Of a DNA stretch of 64,000 nt, positions 12,474 through 23,361 are shown in pieces. Both the position numbers and the translations under genes were made by a program. Each line of letters starts with the position of its first letter. Position 1 is the stretch's first letter. Origin of the DNA: Ipomoea triloba (Eukaryota; Streptophyta; Magnoliopsida; Solanales; Convolvulaceae); the NCBI RefSeq assembly GCF_003576645.1, contig NC_044930.1, positions 1,067,214-1,131,213 on the forward strand, written 5' to 3'. The notes beneath the pieces were generated by a model. The model searched no databases and had not been told where the DNA came from. It was given only the letters and a program-made list of their open reading frames with translations.

Positions 12474-12665
12474 AAACTTTCTTTCACTGAAGAGACCCCA
12501 AATCAAGAAAAACTCTGGGCGTGAATAAAAATCAAATTTTTTTGCTGGATTTTCGCAAAACAAAAAAAAAAAAAAAAAAACAATCTTTCTTTCACTGAAG
12601 AAGAATCCGGATCATGAAAAACTCTGGGAGTGAATAAAAATCAAATCTTTTTGCTGGATTTTCCC
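12474..12665. repeat. Imperfect ~85-bp direct repeat in the leader of the coiled-coil gene
   Basis: 12474-12556 and 12581-12665 align closely (ctttctttcactgaag, gaaaaactctggg, gtgaataaaaatcaaat, tttgctggatttt). Each copy is preceded by a poly-A run. Being imperfect, this is a genuine older local duplication, and its A runs are a plausible reason why the assembly broke here. Confidence 0.8.
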
Positions 12666-14150
12666 AGATATGGGATCAAGAAAATGTCTGGGTATTCAAA
12701 AATGCTGCCTTGAAATTGAGAAGGGAAAGCAGAAAAGGAGGTTTGACTACACTAGTAGTAGTAGGAGGAGGACTTTAATGGCGTATCCATGTGCAGTGCA
12801 GGGAAGAATACGGTGGATAAATTCATTTTTGCATGTGAGAAGGCTAAAAGAATGTGCAATCGAAATCATTGCTGGCAGGTGAAGGCTACTACGTTGGAGA
12901 AGGGAATGTTTTTTCCCATATTTTCTGCTCATTTTACTTTACTCTCTATCTCTCTGCGTCGTCTTCTTGCTTGTGCCAAATTATGCTGTGATCAAACTCA
13001 TCCATGAACTTTGATTCAACATTTCATCAGTTTAGAGTTCCATGTTGATTACATTTTAAATCCAATCATCATGATGAAAATATTTATTTAGTTGAAGCTG
13101 AATATTTTAGATTAAGATATCAAGTATAGAGACATATACAATAATATATTGTTAAAAAGTGATATTTTTTTATTGTAACGGGACCAAAATTTTTACTCTT
13201 CTTATCTACAAGTCTACAACTGACTAGCAATTTTATCTAAAAGTAACAATTGTCATAAGGGCAGCGAAGGAATGTTAATCTACCAAACTGCATTGATCAA
13301 TGTCAATCTATCAAAAAGCATTGATCATATCAAAGCGAGTAAGATCATATTTGTCCCAAAAACAGAAATATCAAAGCGAGTAAGATCATATTTGTCTCAA
13401 AAACAGAAATGAGGAATTATTATATTATATTTTAAAAGTAACTTGAAATTATAGAGATACGGCGTTAATATAATATATAATAAATCACAGTATGTTGATA
13501 GAGTAGGGTCTACATTTATAATTTTAAGCACAAAAAGTCAACATTTGACTTAACTGATGCTCAAGTCCACTCCCATCATTCATGTGAGAGTGTTAACCGG
13601 GACACTGCCACACCGGGTCTACCTTTATAATTATGATAAGTGCAATGATAAATATTGTCTAAGAAATAAGAAAGTCAATATTTTGTTTGTTTTTTTTTTT
13701 TTTTTGAAAACAAAGTCAATATTTTGTTATGTTCTCAATAAATATGTGAGACCCACACGTCTCATTATTAGGACTTAAATGATGTTAATCAGGTTAGTAA
13801 TGGAGACTTATTTCATGACTTAAAGAAATCTTGGATTATACGATTTGTTTAATATTGCTTGATGGAGGAGGCAGAAGTTTGAAAAATTGTCCAATATCTT
13901 TAATTTAGCATGGAAAAGAGAAAAAGAGAAAAATTACAAAGGCATAAACATAATAATTTTTTATCGAAAAGGGAAAAATTACATAAAACCCTAGATTCAT
14001 ATAATACATTCAGATTGTTATAAAAAATAAAAAATACTCGTAATACAATCAGATTCGAATATACTCTTAAAACATAATCTTAATTATGGATTAAAAACTT
14101 TAAACTAGATTACATAAGTAAGTTATTAATGAAAGCTCAACTCCATTTAA
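12666..14150. other. Intergenic between divergent genes
   Basis: Upstream region shared by the coiled-coil gene (-) and the UPF0496 gene (+). No gene recognised; short open frames at 12670-13007 lack any familiar motif. It contains small tandem repeats around 13277-13408 and runs of T and A. Confidence 0.55.
13277..13408. repeat. Two adjacent small tandem repeats
   Basis: A 28-bp imperfect unit (aatctaccaaactgcattga) starts at 13277 and 13305. A 41-bp unit (atatcaaagcgagtaagatc) occurs at 13327-13367 and 13368-13408 with one visible change. Confidence 0.8.
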
Positions 14151-15377
14151 ATGTTTCTTCTCCCATTCCCTTTTCTCTTGATATTCCGCCAAAATCCACA
14201 CGGACAATTGAGTGAATTGACAAGAAACCTCGCTCCCTTTTCCCAGCATTCCCACAAAAAGCGAAGTCATTACTGTTCCTCCTCCAATCGAAGGGAGTGC
14301 AGCAGGGAAGATTTTAATCTTCCATTTCTGCCGCCGCTTACCCTGTTGTTCTCCGACAAGCCTATGTTAACTCCCGACAGTTCTGCAGCAAAGCCCGTCC
14401 TAAGTAGACAACTCCTGCTGTCAAACAATTTCTTACCCGTTTGGCTTTCTGGGTTCCATCATTTTCTCTCCGTTTTTGCTGGGTAAGATCAATCTTTGAG
14501 TTCTCTTGTCTATATTTGTGATGGGTTGTGGTGAAACTGTGAAAGTCCCAGTCTTTGCTAAAAAAGTTCCAATTTTTTTTTAGCTTCATTTCGGTATTGG
14601 GAAATGGAAAAAGAGGATTGTTTTTAGGTTTCTTTTGTTGATGTAATGTTTTTTTCTGTTTTTTTGGTAACTCTGGTTCACGTTTGAATTCTGTCTTGTG
14701 ACCTTAGTCATTACTCATCACTAACTAGCCTTATTAGCAAAAGACCATATAAATCAGTTTAGATTGTCTGTAACTCGCACAAAAGTCAAACTTAAAACTG
14801 TTTTTGGTTAGTAAGCCAAAAACTATAACTTGGCTTAGATAATTAGGTTGCCCATGTAAATATGTAATGTGTTTCTTGGAGTGAGGAGAAAGTTACAACC
14901 TTTTGTTTTCGTTTTTTCCCATGTCTGAGCCTGAAGGAATAAAACTGAGTTCATGTCTGATTGGTTATGTTTGGCTTTCTTGTCAATGAAGGCTGTTTCT
15001 GCAGAGATTGTTTAACCTGATTATAGTATTGTTTAAAGGTACTCTACTTTTTACATGTTTGGTAAGTTGCAACTTTTATCCATGGCTGCAGTTGATTATG
15101 GATTATTCACTGTCTACAATCATAAACTGCAACTCATGATCATAACTACTTGTTTCTGTTGGAATTTTATTTGTTTTTGCTTCCTAAACTGTGGCATTTG
15201 ATCAATTTGATTGTTCAGATGAGCAATCTTGAAGTTCCTTGCATTCAGAATTCGGATATTTGTCGATTTCTTTACAATCAGCAACCTCTATGACTTGAAT
15301 TTCTGTAAATTTTACAGTTCAATATGAACTAATTACTAATGATCTCCATTTGTACTTGAATCATAGGGCAAGACCAA
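14150..15377 (+). promoter_or_regulatory. Probable 5' leader with long leader intron of the UPF0496 gene
   Basis: A CT-rich block (about 14150-14482) ends at a good donor (gctgg|gtaagatc, GT at 14483). An acceptor (tgaatcatag) ends at 15366, 11 bases before the start codon. A spliced leader with an intron of about 880 bp is inferred; no transcript evidence was available. Confidence 0.4.
14693..14830 (-). mobile_element. SINE-like family A copy, decayed
   Basis: Read on the minus strand it carries the family A order: a tgtgcgagttacagacaatc block, then a tttgctaataaggctag block and gactaaggtcacaagac at the 3' end. It lies in the probable leader intron of the UPF0496 gene. Diverged, no target-site duplication resolved. 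Confidence 0.45.
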
Positions 15378-16583
15378 ATGCTGCCCTGTCTCAGGCCGTC
15401 ATCATCTACAACAACGACAAATACCCAATTTTCACAATCAACCGTGGATGGTAGGTTTCGTGAACTCATATCCCGTCTTATTTTTTGCAGTTTTGCTAAT
15501 CCCGAAATGTTACTCATATTTCGTTAATAAACTGCAGGGATTTCTGTGGCAAACACGCCAAGGTCGAGTGACCAAACCACTCCTTCTGTTGACCTCACTC
15601 GAGAATATAACCTTGCTATTCAAACCTCGTCCTGTTGTGAGATATGGTCCAAGATTCACTATGAAGTCCCCTCTGATCAGGATGAAGTTGTTAATTTCCA
15701 TGATGAGCCACTGCAAGTAGAAGAAGTCCTTAAACCGAGTCGTGAATGTGTTGAAGAAGCGTTTTCTCGTGTTAGACCTGACAACCTTAGCCAACTTGTC
15801 ATTAACTACTTTAACCATAGTGAGCATACTACTCAGTCCTGTCTGAGCCTTATTCAATGCATCCACCGGGCTCGCCAAATATATTCCCCCCTTCATAAAC
15901 TTATTGATATATTTCCCATAGATTTTGAAACGGCTACCAATTCCTTATCCCAGGCCCAATGTGATTGGGCGTTTGATGCCTTTGTTCAATTTGACAAACT
16001 AGACAATCCCTTCCCAGGCCCCGACTCCTACAGCTTCGTTGATATGCACGGCTGCTTCTCTCAGCTCAAGCAACAGCTCGACATTCGTCTTCAAAAGTCA
16101 CGATCAAAGGTACAACTTCTTCGTCGTGGCACCAAAGGTGCTGCCATATGTTTAACTATAACTACTTTTGGAGTGGTCGTATCTGCAATTGTCATAGCTA
16201 CTCACGCTCTCGTTGCCTTGGTTGCCGCTCCCCTATGCCCGCTTCTTTTTACTTCCAAGATGACCAAGGAAGAACGGGTCCATCTAGTGCAACTTGATGA
16301 TGCAACGAGGGGGATTTTTGTCCTTCACAGTCACCTAGAAACCATTGATTGCCTGGTCGCTCGTTTACATAATTCTGTGGAGGACTACAAGCGCCTTATC
16401 CGGTTTGGCCTTGAAAGAGTCCAGGACAATTATCCCATCCAGGAGGTCATATTGCAACTGCAAAAAAAACATAACAATTTCCTCGACCAGCTGACAGGTC
16501 TCGAGGAACATCTGTGCCTTTGTTTCGCTGCTATTAACCGCGCCAGATCTCTCCTCCTTTCTTATTTCCATCTTCACATTTAA
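15378..16583 (+). CDS. UPF0496 protein, At3g19330-like membrane-associated protein
   Basis: Two exons, 15378-15450 and 15538-16583, separated by an 87-bp intron, give about 372 residues. The small first exon encodes a Ser/Thr-rich start (MLPCLRPSSSTTTT) and its join restores GISVANTPRSS in frame; reading only the long frame would wrongly start at a GTG at 15546. The protein is mostly helical with a hydrophobic segment at about 225-263 (ICLTITTFGVVVSAIVI and on) that should span or dip into a membrane, followed by a further helical region. This layout and length match the plant-specific UPF0496 family, whose molecular role is not established. It converges on the ILR1-like gene with 267 bp between stops. 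Confidence 0.85.
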
Positions 16584-16850
16584 CAGTAAGTCGTTCTCCA
16601 GATAGTTTGTTTAGCCCTGACATTCTGATGTTGAAAGATGACACTGAACAGTTATTCTTTCCCAGTGATGGGATCATATATGTGACATTGAAACAATAGA
16701 TTCTGAGAATATATGTGGTGTAATGAAATGTTGTTATTCATGATTTTGTACGTTCACATCCTAACTTGTAATTCTGGGCTTTCAGAATACACAAACTGAT
16801 TTCTGCAGTGTATGAATACATTAAGGATCGAGCGCGTATCCAGAAAACCT

Positions 16851-19340
16851 CTATTGTTCCTCAACTTGGCCATCCATGTACGTAATTGCAACTGCAGCGT
16901 GAAGAGCTGCTCCTATGGGTAGAACGCGTTCATCAATGGTGAAGCGAGGATTGTGTATCTCTTTCATAGGCTTCATCGTCTCATTGCTTACACCAATAAA
17001 AAAGAACGCAGCTTTCATTCTTTGTGCATAGAAGCTGAAGTCCTCTGCGCCCATGGTGATCTGGGCAAGCTCCACGTGTTCCTCACCGAGCAGGGTTTCT
17101 CCAACTTTCTTGGCGTGTTCATACATTGCTTGATCGTTAACTGTTGGTGGGTAGGGCGTCCGGTCACCCTCCAAGAAAGTAACCGTTGCAGTGCATTGGT
17201 GAACAGCTGCTTGAGTCTCGATGATCTGTATGTATTGTAAGCATCTCCAGTGTCATTCATACAAACCAACTGGTTGACATCTTTATGGTCACAAAGATAA
17301 AATGCAAAAACTCAAAAAAAGTTACCTCTTTGATTCTTTGCTGAAGATACGATGAACCTTCAGAAGTCAAGAAGCGAAAAGTTCCACCAAAATTTACTTG
17401 ATCTGGTATCACATTCGCGGCTTGACCAGCCTCAATGTATCCAATTGAAACGACCTGTGCAGCATAAAAGAATGCTTTGTGGTTAATGTTCAGCAAGTCT
17501 AACACAAAATTTCACCAAAACTGGAGGAGAATGGCTAAAAACTCTAAAGGACTAAAATTGTTAATGGAAACTCAAATGTTCATAAACCATAATGTGAGAA
17601 TAACACCCATCAGTCCTTTTCCATTAGATACAGAATGTATGTATGGTATAACACTATCACTATTAACTAAATACTGCATATGGAAAGGATAAAATACCCT
17701 GGCCTCAAGAGGATCAGTTTCTCGAGAAACAAGCTGTTGGAGAGCAAGAATAGCCATAGATAGAGCAAGAACAGGGTCTCGGGTTTTATGTGGGGCTGCA
17801 GCGTGCCCGCCTTTGCCTTGTATTACAGCCGAAAACCTGTTTGATCCAGCAAGCAATGGCCCTGGTTTTGAAGCAATTGTACCAACAGACATACCTGGCC
17901 AAACATGCATCCCAAACATGGATTGAATATCATCGAGGGCTCCTTCCTTTATCATATGGTACGCGCCACCCATGCCTTCTTCAGCAGGTTGGAAGACAAG
18001 CTTAACAGTGCCCTTCAATTTAGGGAGGGGGGATTATACAAATGCAGCTAAAATTTTACTCGATTATGGTAGTTAAAAAAAAAAACTTGAACTTTAAACA
18101 GTCTGCAATTAGATTCTTGCCCTCTCAATTGCCATACCTTCAAGCTCTCCTTCCTGTTCTGAAGCAATCTAGCTGCTCCAAGCAGCATGGTGACATGAGC
18201 ATCATGACCACAAGCATGCATTTTGCCATTAATCTTGCTCTTATGCTCCCACTCAACCAATTCCTTTGAAAAATATTGCCTTTGTCAAAAACATAGGAAG
18301 ATGAAAACTCTTTCCCCTACCACAAACAATTTTAGAACTACAATTTCAAGATGCAATCCCAATCAAGTTGGTCAGACTGTTAACTTTGTAACCACAATGT
18401 TACAAGTTCGACTTCCCGTACTGGCGGCCTATTGTCTTTCTTAGTTTGGGTTGATTAGCTATGGACAACCTAAGCTGGTTTACCTCCTTGTAGTCTTTTG
18501 CTAGCTAGGGTCACAAGATAGAGTTTGGGTTGATTAGCTATGCACAACCTAAGCTAGTTTATCTCTTGTAGTCCTTTGCTAGCTAAGACAACAAGACAAG
18601 TTTAACGTGCATACCTTTGAATAGTGGTTACAGTTTCTCTCAATCACCAAAAAAAGAACTACAATTTCAATCACTCTATCATTAAACTCAGCATTTAAAG
18701 CTAAAGTCAGTAGATGAGCCCTATGCAGGTGAATGAATTCCAGTTTACTCATGTAATTAGGTAAATCAAAGTCAACTAAAAACTATCTCATCTACATAAA
18801 CATTCAAACCCACTGTCTAAAACATCATTTTTGAGAGAAAATTACAAGAATTTCAATTAATCAGAAGTGAAAAATAAAAAATAAAAAAATTACCTGAATT
18901 GGGAGAGCATCCATATCAGCTCTCAAGCCAAACCAAGGTTGATTCCCGGAGCCAATAGCAGCCACCACCCCAGTCTTGGCAACCGGCCAGGAATACCCGA
19001 TTCCCAGCGAGTCAAGCTCGTTTCTGATGAGTTGACTCGTGCGGTGCTCTTCGAACCCCAGCTCCGGGTACTCATGGAGAGCCCTCCGGACCCGTTTCAG
19101 CCAATCGAAGAACTCGGGATCCCTGGCCGAGTCCAAGAGATCCCGACTCAGCTGCGACACAGTCTCCGATCCCAATCGAGTTTGCAGAGAGCAGCAATGC
19201 CACGGACTGGATATCGCCACGATTAGGGCGAACCATACGCACCTGAAACTCGCGGAAGCTTTCATGGCAGCTCGCAGCGATATTGTTCCTTGATTTTTGC
19301 TTTGTTGTTGTTGAGTTTGGGCCATATACCGGCCTGCCAT
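16851..19340 (-). CDS. IAA-amino acid hydrolase, ILR1-like (M20 family amidohydrolase)
   Basis: Five minus-strand exons, 19340-18894, 18263-18138, 18012-17698, 17454-17326 and 17225-16851, all phase 0, give about 463 residues. Family members release free auxin (or jasmonate) from amino-acid conjugates. Metal-ligand motifs of M20 peptidases are intact: MHACGHDAH (C167, H169), QPAEEG (E203), GMHVWP (H227) and EIHNPRF (H430). The dimerisation-domain motif GKGGHAA is also present. The first in-frame ATG (19340) precedes a second Met candidate at 19265 ([20 protein letters not shown]) that begins a typical signal peptide. Starting there gives about 438 residues, the usual family length, and is my preferred start. 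The protein ends GQVEEQ with no KDEL/HDEL-type ER retrieval signal. Intron 1 holds a SINE-like repeat. Confidence 0.9.
18358..18600 (+). mobile_element. SINE-like family A copy with a tandem 3' module, in ILR1-like intron 1
   Basis: The head has a box A-like agttggtcagactgttaac (about 18366) and a box B-like gttacaagttcgacttcc (about 18400), the layout of a tRNA-derived Pol III promoter. The body (gattagctatggacaaccta, acctccttgtagtcttttgc, tagggtcacaagat) is then repeated: a 79-bp unit starts at 18443 and again at 18522 with a few changes. It has no ORF. Related sequences lie near 14.7, 21.3, 30.1, 36.5, 38.8 and 57.5 kb. Confidence 0.6.
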
Positions 19341-20053
19341 GGTTTCTTTGTCATCTTCTGCAATTGTTTGTTTCCCACAATTAGAATTTTAAAATTCCGT
19401 TCTCAAAAAGAATTTTAAAATTCCAATCCCTAATCAAATTCATAACATCTCAATCCAATCTTAACAAAACTCAAGGAAATGTTTTTATTGTAGTTTTGTG
19501 CAAGATCGTCTCACAATGAGATTGGTAATCCAACTTCTCATCATATTACATTTTAACTAAACTTTTGTAATTAATTTAGTACATAGTACATAGTACTTTT
19601 GTAAAGTAGAATATAGTGTCTAGCTAAACACATTATAGGTCACAGGATCGAACCTAGAATTGATAGTGTCCAACGTGTGTTGTGCGTGCAATATAGGTAA
19701 TAAGTAGGTGTGTTGTGCACGCAAAATAGGTAATAAGTAGGTGCGTGTGTGATTACATAACATGTACTCCGTACTAGATAGTAATTTCACACGTTAAATG
19801 TTGGAAAAAGATAGGTATACTTTTATTGAGTATAATTATTGATTTTCCATATATTATATTACAACATAATTGATCCAGCACTATACAATTTTCATAGACA
19901 CTAAATTATTTATTCAACAATTCAAGAAATTTTACTACACCTAAAATACATATTTAGATAGTTACTGCTAATTTAACTTACCCGTAAGTCTAAGCAATTG
20001 AAGCAACATATTTTAGTAACACAATTGTATAGCACGAGACCATATCTAGTTAA
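19341..20053. other. Intergenic, upstream of the ILR1-like gene
   Basis: AT-rich, no gene recognised. Should include the ILR1-like promoter. Contains a 33-bp tandem repeat at 19675-19740. Confidence 0.6.
19675..19740. repeat. 33-bp tandem repeat, two units
   Basis: The unit starting gtgtgttgtgcgtgcaatat occurs at 19675-19707 and 19708-19740 with few changes. Confidence 0.85.
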
Positions 20054-20485
20054 TTAATATAACATTTGCTTCATTGTAGTGATGAATGCCTGATTGGTTG
20101 TACTGTATCCTCCATCCACCACAAGGTTAAGTCCACTCACAACCCTGGATTCATCGCTGCCCAAGAACAGCGCCGCCTCCGCCACATCCTCAGCCGCCGG
20201 CACCACCCCTTTGAGGTTGGCCGAGGCGGAGATGATCTCCTTCACCGCAAACGGAGTGGCCACGGCGCCGGGAAATATGCAATTCACGCGTATCCCATAC
20301 TGCCCCAACTCCACGCACAGATTCTTCGTCAACCCCACGATGGCGTGCTTGGATGCGGCATCACCCCCGCCGTGACGGAGGCGGCGCTGGAGGTGAAGAG
20401 GATCACGCCGCCTCTCCCCGCCGGAATCATGGCCTTCGCGGCGTGCTTGGCTCCCAGGAAGGCATACAAACAGATGTTTTGAGGC
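20054..20485 (-). pseudogene. Truncated, frameshifted short-chain dehydrogenase (SDR) copy
   Basis: The minus strand encodes a fragment closely similar to the C-terminal half of the intact SDR at 21422-22243. It starts at the AFLGAKHAA block (residue 123 of the intact protein), so the NAD-binding N-terminal half is missing. Near 20338-20350 a deletion of about 13 nt, judged against the intact copy, shifts the frame and removes the catalytic Tyr of the YxxxK motif; [11 protein letters not shown] continues in the new frame. A further in-frame loss of about 10 residues lies between ATPFAVK and EIISAS. The end ([10 protein letters not shown]) is intact. It is almost certainly non-functional as an oxidoreductase. 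Confidence 0.85.
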
Positions 20486-21421
20486 ATAACTTAAATAGGC
20501 CGAGTTTAATTACTTGTCAGGTATAATATGCTGATTATTACACACAAAAAATTATATAAAACATAATCCAAATTGGGTGTTCTTGGGACTATCCTAGGGT
20601 TTAGTCTTTTGTCTTGGATGTATATGTGGAAGAATGGTATATGTCCAAGTGCGTGTACCATGTGAATGCAGCCACTGTTGGCGACAAGGGTACATGAAAT
20701 ATTATATACTGACATGGAGAGGACATGTCCCCTTGATTTTCAATCACATATTTTAATTTCTGTTATAAGAGGGTGAGGATGCAATTTAATTTGGACTACA
20801 CTTTCTAGTTGCATATTGTATGTTGTATTTAATGATGTGTCATGTTACAATGTCCTGTCACATGTATTTTTTCAGTAAGTACAAGGAAAATAATACTCTT
20901 ACTCCCAACTTTTACTCACTCTCATTAAATTTTGATATTGGTATTTTCACGGGGACCCACGAGATGAAGATAACTAATCACCAACCAATTGTCACATAAA
21001 GGAGTAAAAGTGATTGAGTAGAAGTATGAAGCACATGTAGTAAAGTAACATGCATGCATGGTAAAAACGATGATTTAAACGTTTTTTTTTATATTGCTCA
21101 TGATATTTCTATGAGATTAATTCTTTCTAGCTAGGTGTCTTTACAAAGTTTGATTTCTCATAGGGAATGCGGTTTTTATTAAAGACACAATACTTTCATA
21201 AGTCAAGACAATACTTTGATTTAAATGAAAATCTGCTGATGTTACCCTAAGATGCATTATGGTTAAAACTTGTCTTGTAACCTTAGCCAACAAAATACTA
21301 CAAAGAAGCAAATCAGTCTAGTTGTTCCGACGGGTTCAAACATACCAAAAAGACTAACAAACGATCTCAACAGAGTTGAAGCTAAGCTAATTGTCGGATC
21401 AGCTTGGTCGAGGTTATCCAG
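20486..21421. other. Intergenic between SDR pseudogene and SDR gene
   Basis: AT-rich with no coding frame of note. About 21268-21350 carries a decayed family A SINE-like fragment (cttgtaaccttagccaac, aagcaaatcagtctagttgt on the plus strand, so inserted in reverse). Confidence 0.55.
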
Positions 21422-22243
21422 TCAATTAATAGACAACACTTGTTTGATCTTGTTGGTGTAGTTTTGATTGGTGATACTATATCCTCCATCAATGGGAAGG
21501 TTCACTCCACTAACAAACTTGGATTCATCGCTAGCCAAGAACAACGCGGCCGCCGCCACATCCTCCGCCGTGGGCACCGCCCCTTTCAGGGTGGCGGACT
21601 CGGAGATTATCCTCTCCACCACGCTCTTCTCCACGCCCATGGCCTTCACCAGCAGCGGCGTCGCGACGGCGCACGGCGAGAGACAGTTAACTCTGATCCC
21701 ATACTGCCCCAACTCCACGCACAAATTCTTCGTCAACCCCACAAGCGCGTGCTTGGAAACCGCGTACGCGTGCGGCGCCTCCCCGGAAATCACGGACGAC
21801 ACGCTGGACGTGAACAGAATCGCCCCTTTTCTCGCGGGAACCATAACCGCCGCCGCGTGTTTCGCGCCCAAGAACGCCCCCAACACGTTCACTTCCAGAA
21901 CCTTCTTGAAATTCTCGTTGTCGGAGCCTAGGATCGACGGCTCCACTTTTCCGGAGATTCCGGCGTTGTTGAACATGATGTCGAGCTTTCCGAACGTGGA
22001 AATGGCAACCTCGACGACATTCTTAACCTCGGCGTCGCAGGTTACGTCGCAATGCACGTATAATGCCGCATTTTCCCCTAACTCGCCGCAGAGATTCTGC
22101 CCTAACTCGTCTTGCACGTCGGCGATTACGACTTTTGCGCCGTGCCGGACGAAGAGCCTGGCGGTGCTTTCACCGAAGCCGCTTGCCCCGCCGGTGATAA
22201 TGGCAACTTTGCCGTCTAATCTGCGACACTCCATCTTGAACAA
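21422..22243 (-). CDS. Short-chain dehydrogenase/reductase, secoisolariciresinol dehydrogenase-like (SDR110C type)
   Basis: A single uninterrupted frame of 273 residues on the minus strand. The Rossmann motifs are complete: TGGASGFGE (17-25), an Asp after strand 2 (ADV, D42) that favours NAD(H), NNAG (92-95) and catalytic Y160-A-V-S-K164. The C-terminal IDGGYS is typical. Plant SDR110C enzymes oxidise alcohols of lignans, monoterpenes, xanthoxin or steroids; the substrate cannot be read from the sequence. Start at 22243 (MFKMECRR) or at the internal Met at 22234. A broken relative lies about 0.9 kb downstream on the same strand, so this is a small tandem family. Confidence 0.9.
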   Translation of the reverse strand: MFKMECRRLDGKVAIITGGASGFGESTARLFVRHGAKVVIADVQDELGQNLCGELGENAALYVHCDVTCDAEVKNVVEVAISTFGKLDIMFNNAGISGKVEPSILGSDNENFKKVLEVNVLGAFLGAKHAAAVMVPARKGAILFTSSVSSVISGEAPHAYAVSKHALVGLTKNLCVELGQYGIRVNCLSPCAVATPLLVKAMGVEKSVVERIISESATLKGAVPTAEDVAAAALFLASDESKFVSGVNLPIDGGYSITNQNYTNKIKQVLSIN

Positions 22244-22544
22244 TATAAATAGCTAGCAACCTAACATGCTTTTTATAGGTAGCAAATAAAAATTTAATGG
22301 CAAATCCATCTCCAATCATGTCATTAAATTAGTTGGTTGTTAAATCATGAGATGTTTAGTTTAATTTATTAATTAATTGAAACGAGCATTCTCGAGTGAA
22401 ATCTACCTCACTAATGTAAGGGCGAATTCACAGTAAGGGTAGCCCCTTCCCCATCCCCGTCCCCTTTAATTGTATGTATATGTCCCTTATGTATATACAT
22501 AGTAAACGTTTATATTTATTAAATATACCTAAATTTAAACAAAG

Positions 22545-22680
22545 GTTGAGCTAGCTTAGATGGTAAGGTATATTGTTTCTATCTTAAATGTTAGAGGTCT
22601 TGTGTTGCATATTTTTTATTGCGTTTTGGTCTGTTCTCAAAGTGTTTCATTTTTTTCTTAAAGTTTTAATCTTTTACCCC
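22545..22680 (+). mobile_element. tRNA-like SINE head, decayed
   Basis: Shows a box A-like tagcttagatggtaagg (about 22553) and a box B-like agaggtcttgtgttgcat (about 22591) at Pol III-like spacing. No ORF, no clear end. Confidence 0.4.
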
Positions 22681-23361
22681 CACAGGAGATCAGAAGATTT
22701 CTAGATCCGCCCCTACACAAATGTACATAGTATGCACTATTCAAAACAAATGGTGTCAGTTGTGAAGCATTTAATGTTTGAAATGGATGGGAAGTGTTTA
22801 TTTGTATGGCATTTTTTGTTGCATTAGTAAGTTTGAACTCCAAACTTAAGCGCTTTCTGCCTCCTGAAGACTTGTGGATAAGTGGAAGTAAATTGTTAGA
22901 TTTGCCTTGTACACTAGTCCAAGTCCATATATAAATCTATTTTTCTTGGTTCTTTGTTGCATTGATGTTATTAGGCAAACATGCATGGCATGGGACCTAA
23001 CATTTGACATGGCGACCTTTGACAGCAGTTTTGATTCAATAAAAAAGGGTAGACAAGATAGAGTAGCATGGTATGGGGATCCATTCTAGTAAGCAAAAAA
23101 CATTTAAAGTCAACAAAATATTTAAGATGGAATGCAGATCTGATCTTGCTTGCAGCTACTGAGGGTGAGAGATTAGAGGCCGGTTGATGTATAAATGATA
23201 GCCATGTGGAATTGTTAAATGCATTAAATGATACACCAGAATGAGTTATTGAAGATTTGGGCACCCATAATGTTTTACAGTTGGATAAATTTTGGAAATA
23301 TGGGAGATTTAATTTGAATTTCTTTTTTGGTAATCTATGTTTTCCGAGTTTATTAGACTAT

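Larger units (their letters stand above)
7154..12580. repeat. Exact 2.7-kb direct duplication, probable assembly artefact
   Basis: Positions 7154-9864 and 9870-12580 read the same with a constant 2,716-bp offset, including introns, UTRs and intronic repeats. The first copy ends in a run of 22 A, then T and one N (9869). The second copy starts mid-exon at 9870. In the second copy the same A run is 19 long and continues into unique sequence. This is the pattern of two contigs with overlapping ends joined without merging. A real, very recent tandem duplication is the alternative. Confidence 0.9.

Noticed and set aside
14151..14486. 111-codon frame upstream of the UPF0496 gene
   Set aside because: No family motif; better explained as CT-rich leader sequence ending at a splice donor.
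20066..20482. 138-codon plus-strand frame
   Set aside because: Antisense shadow of the SDR pseudogene.
21404..22256. Two long plus-strand frames over the SDR gene
   Set aside because: Antisense shadows produced by the GC-rich SDR coding sequence.
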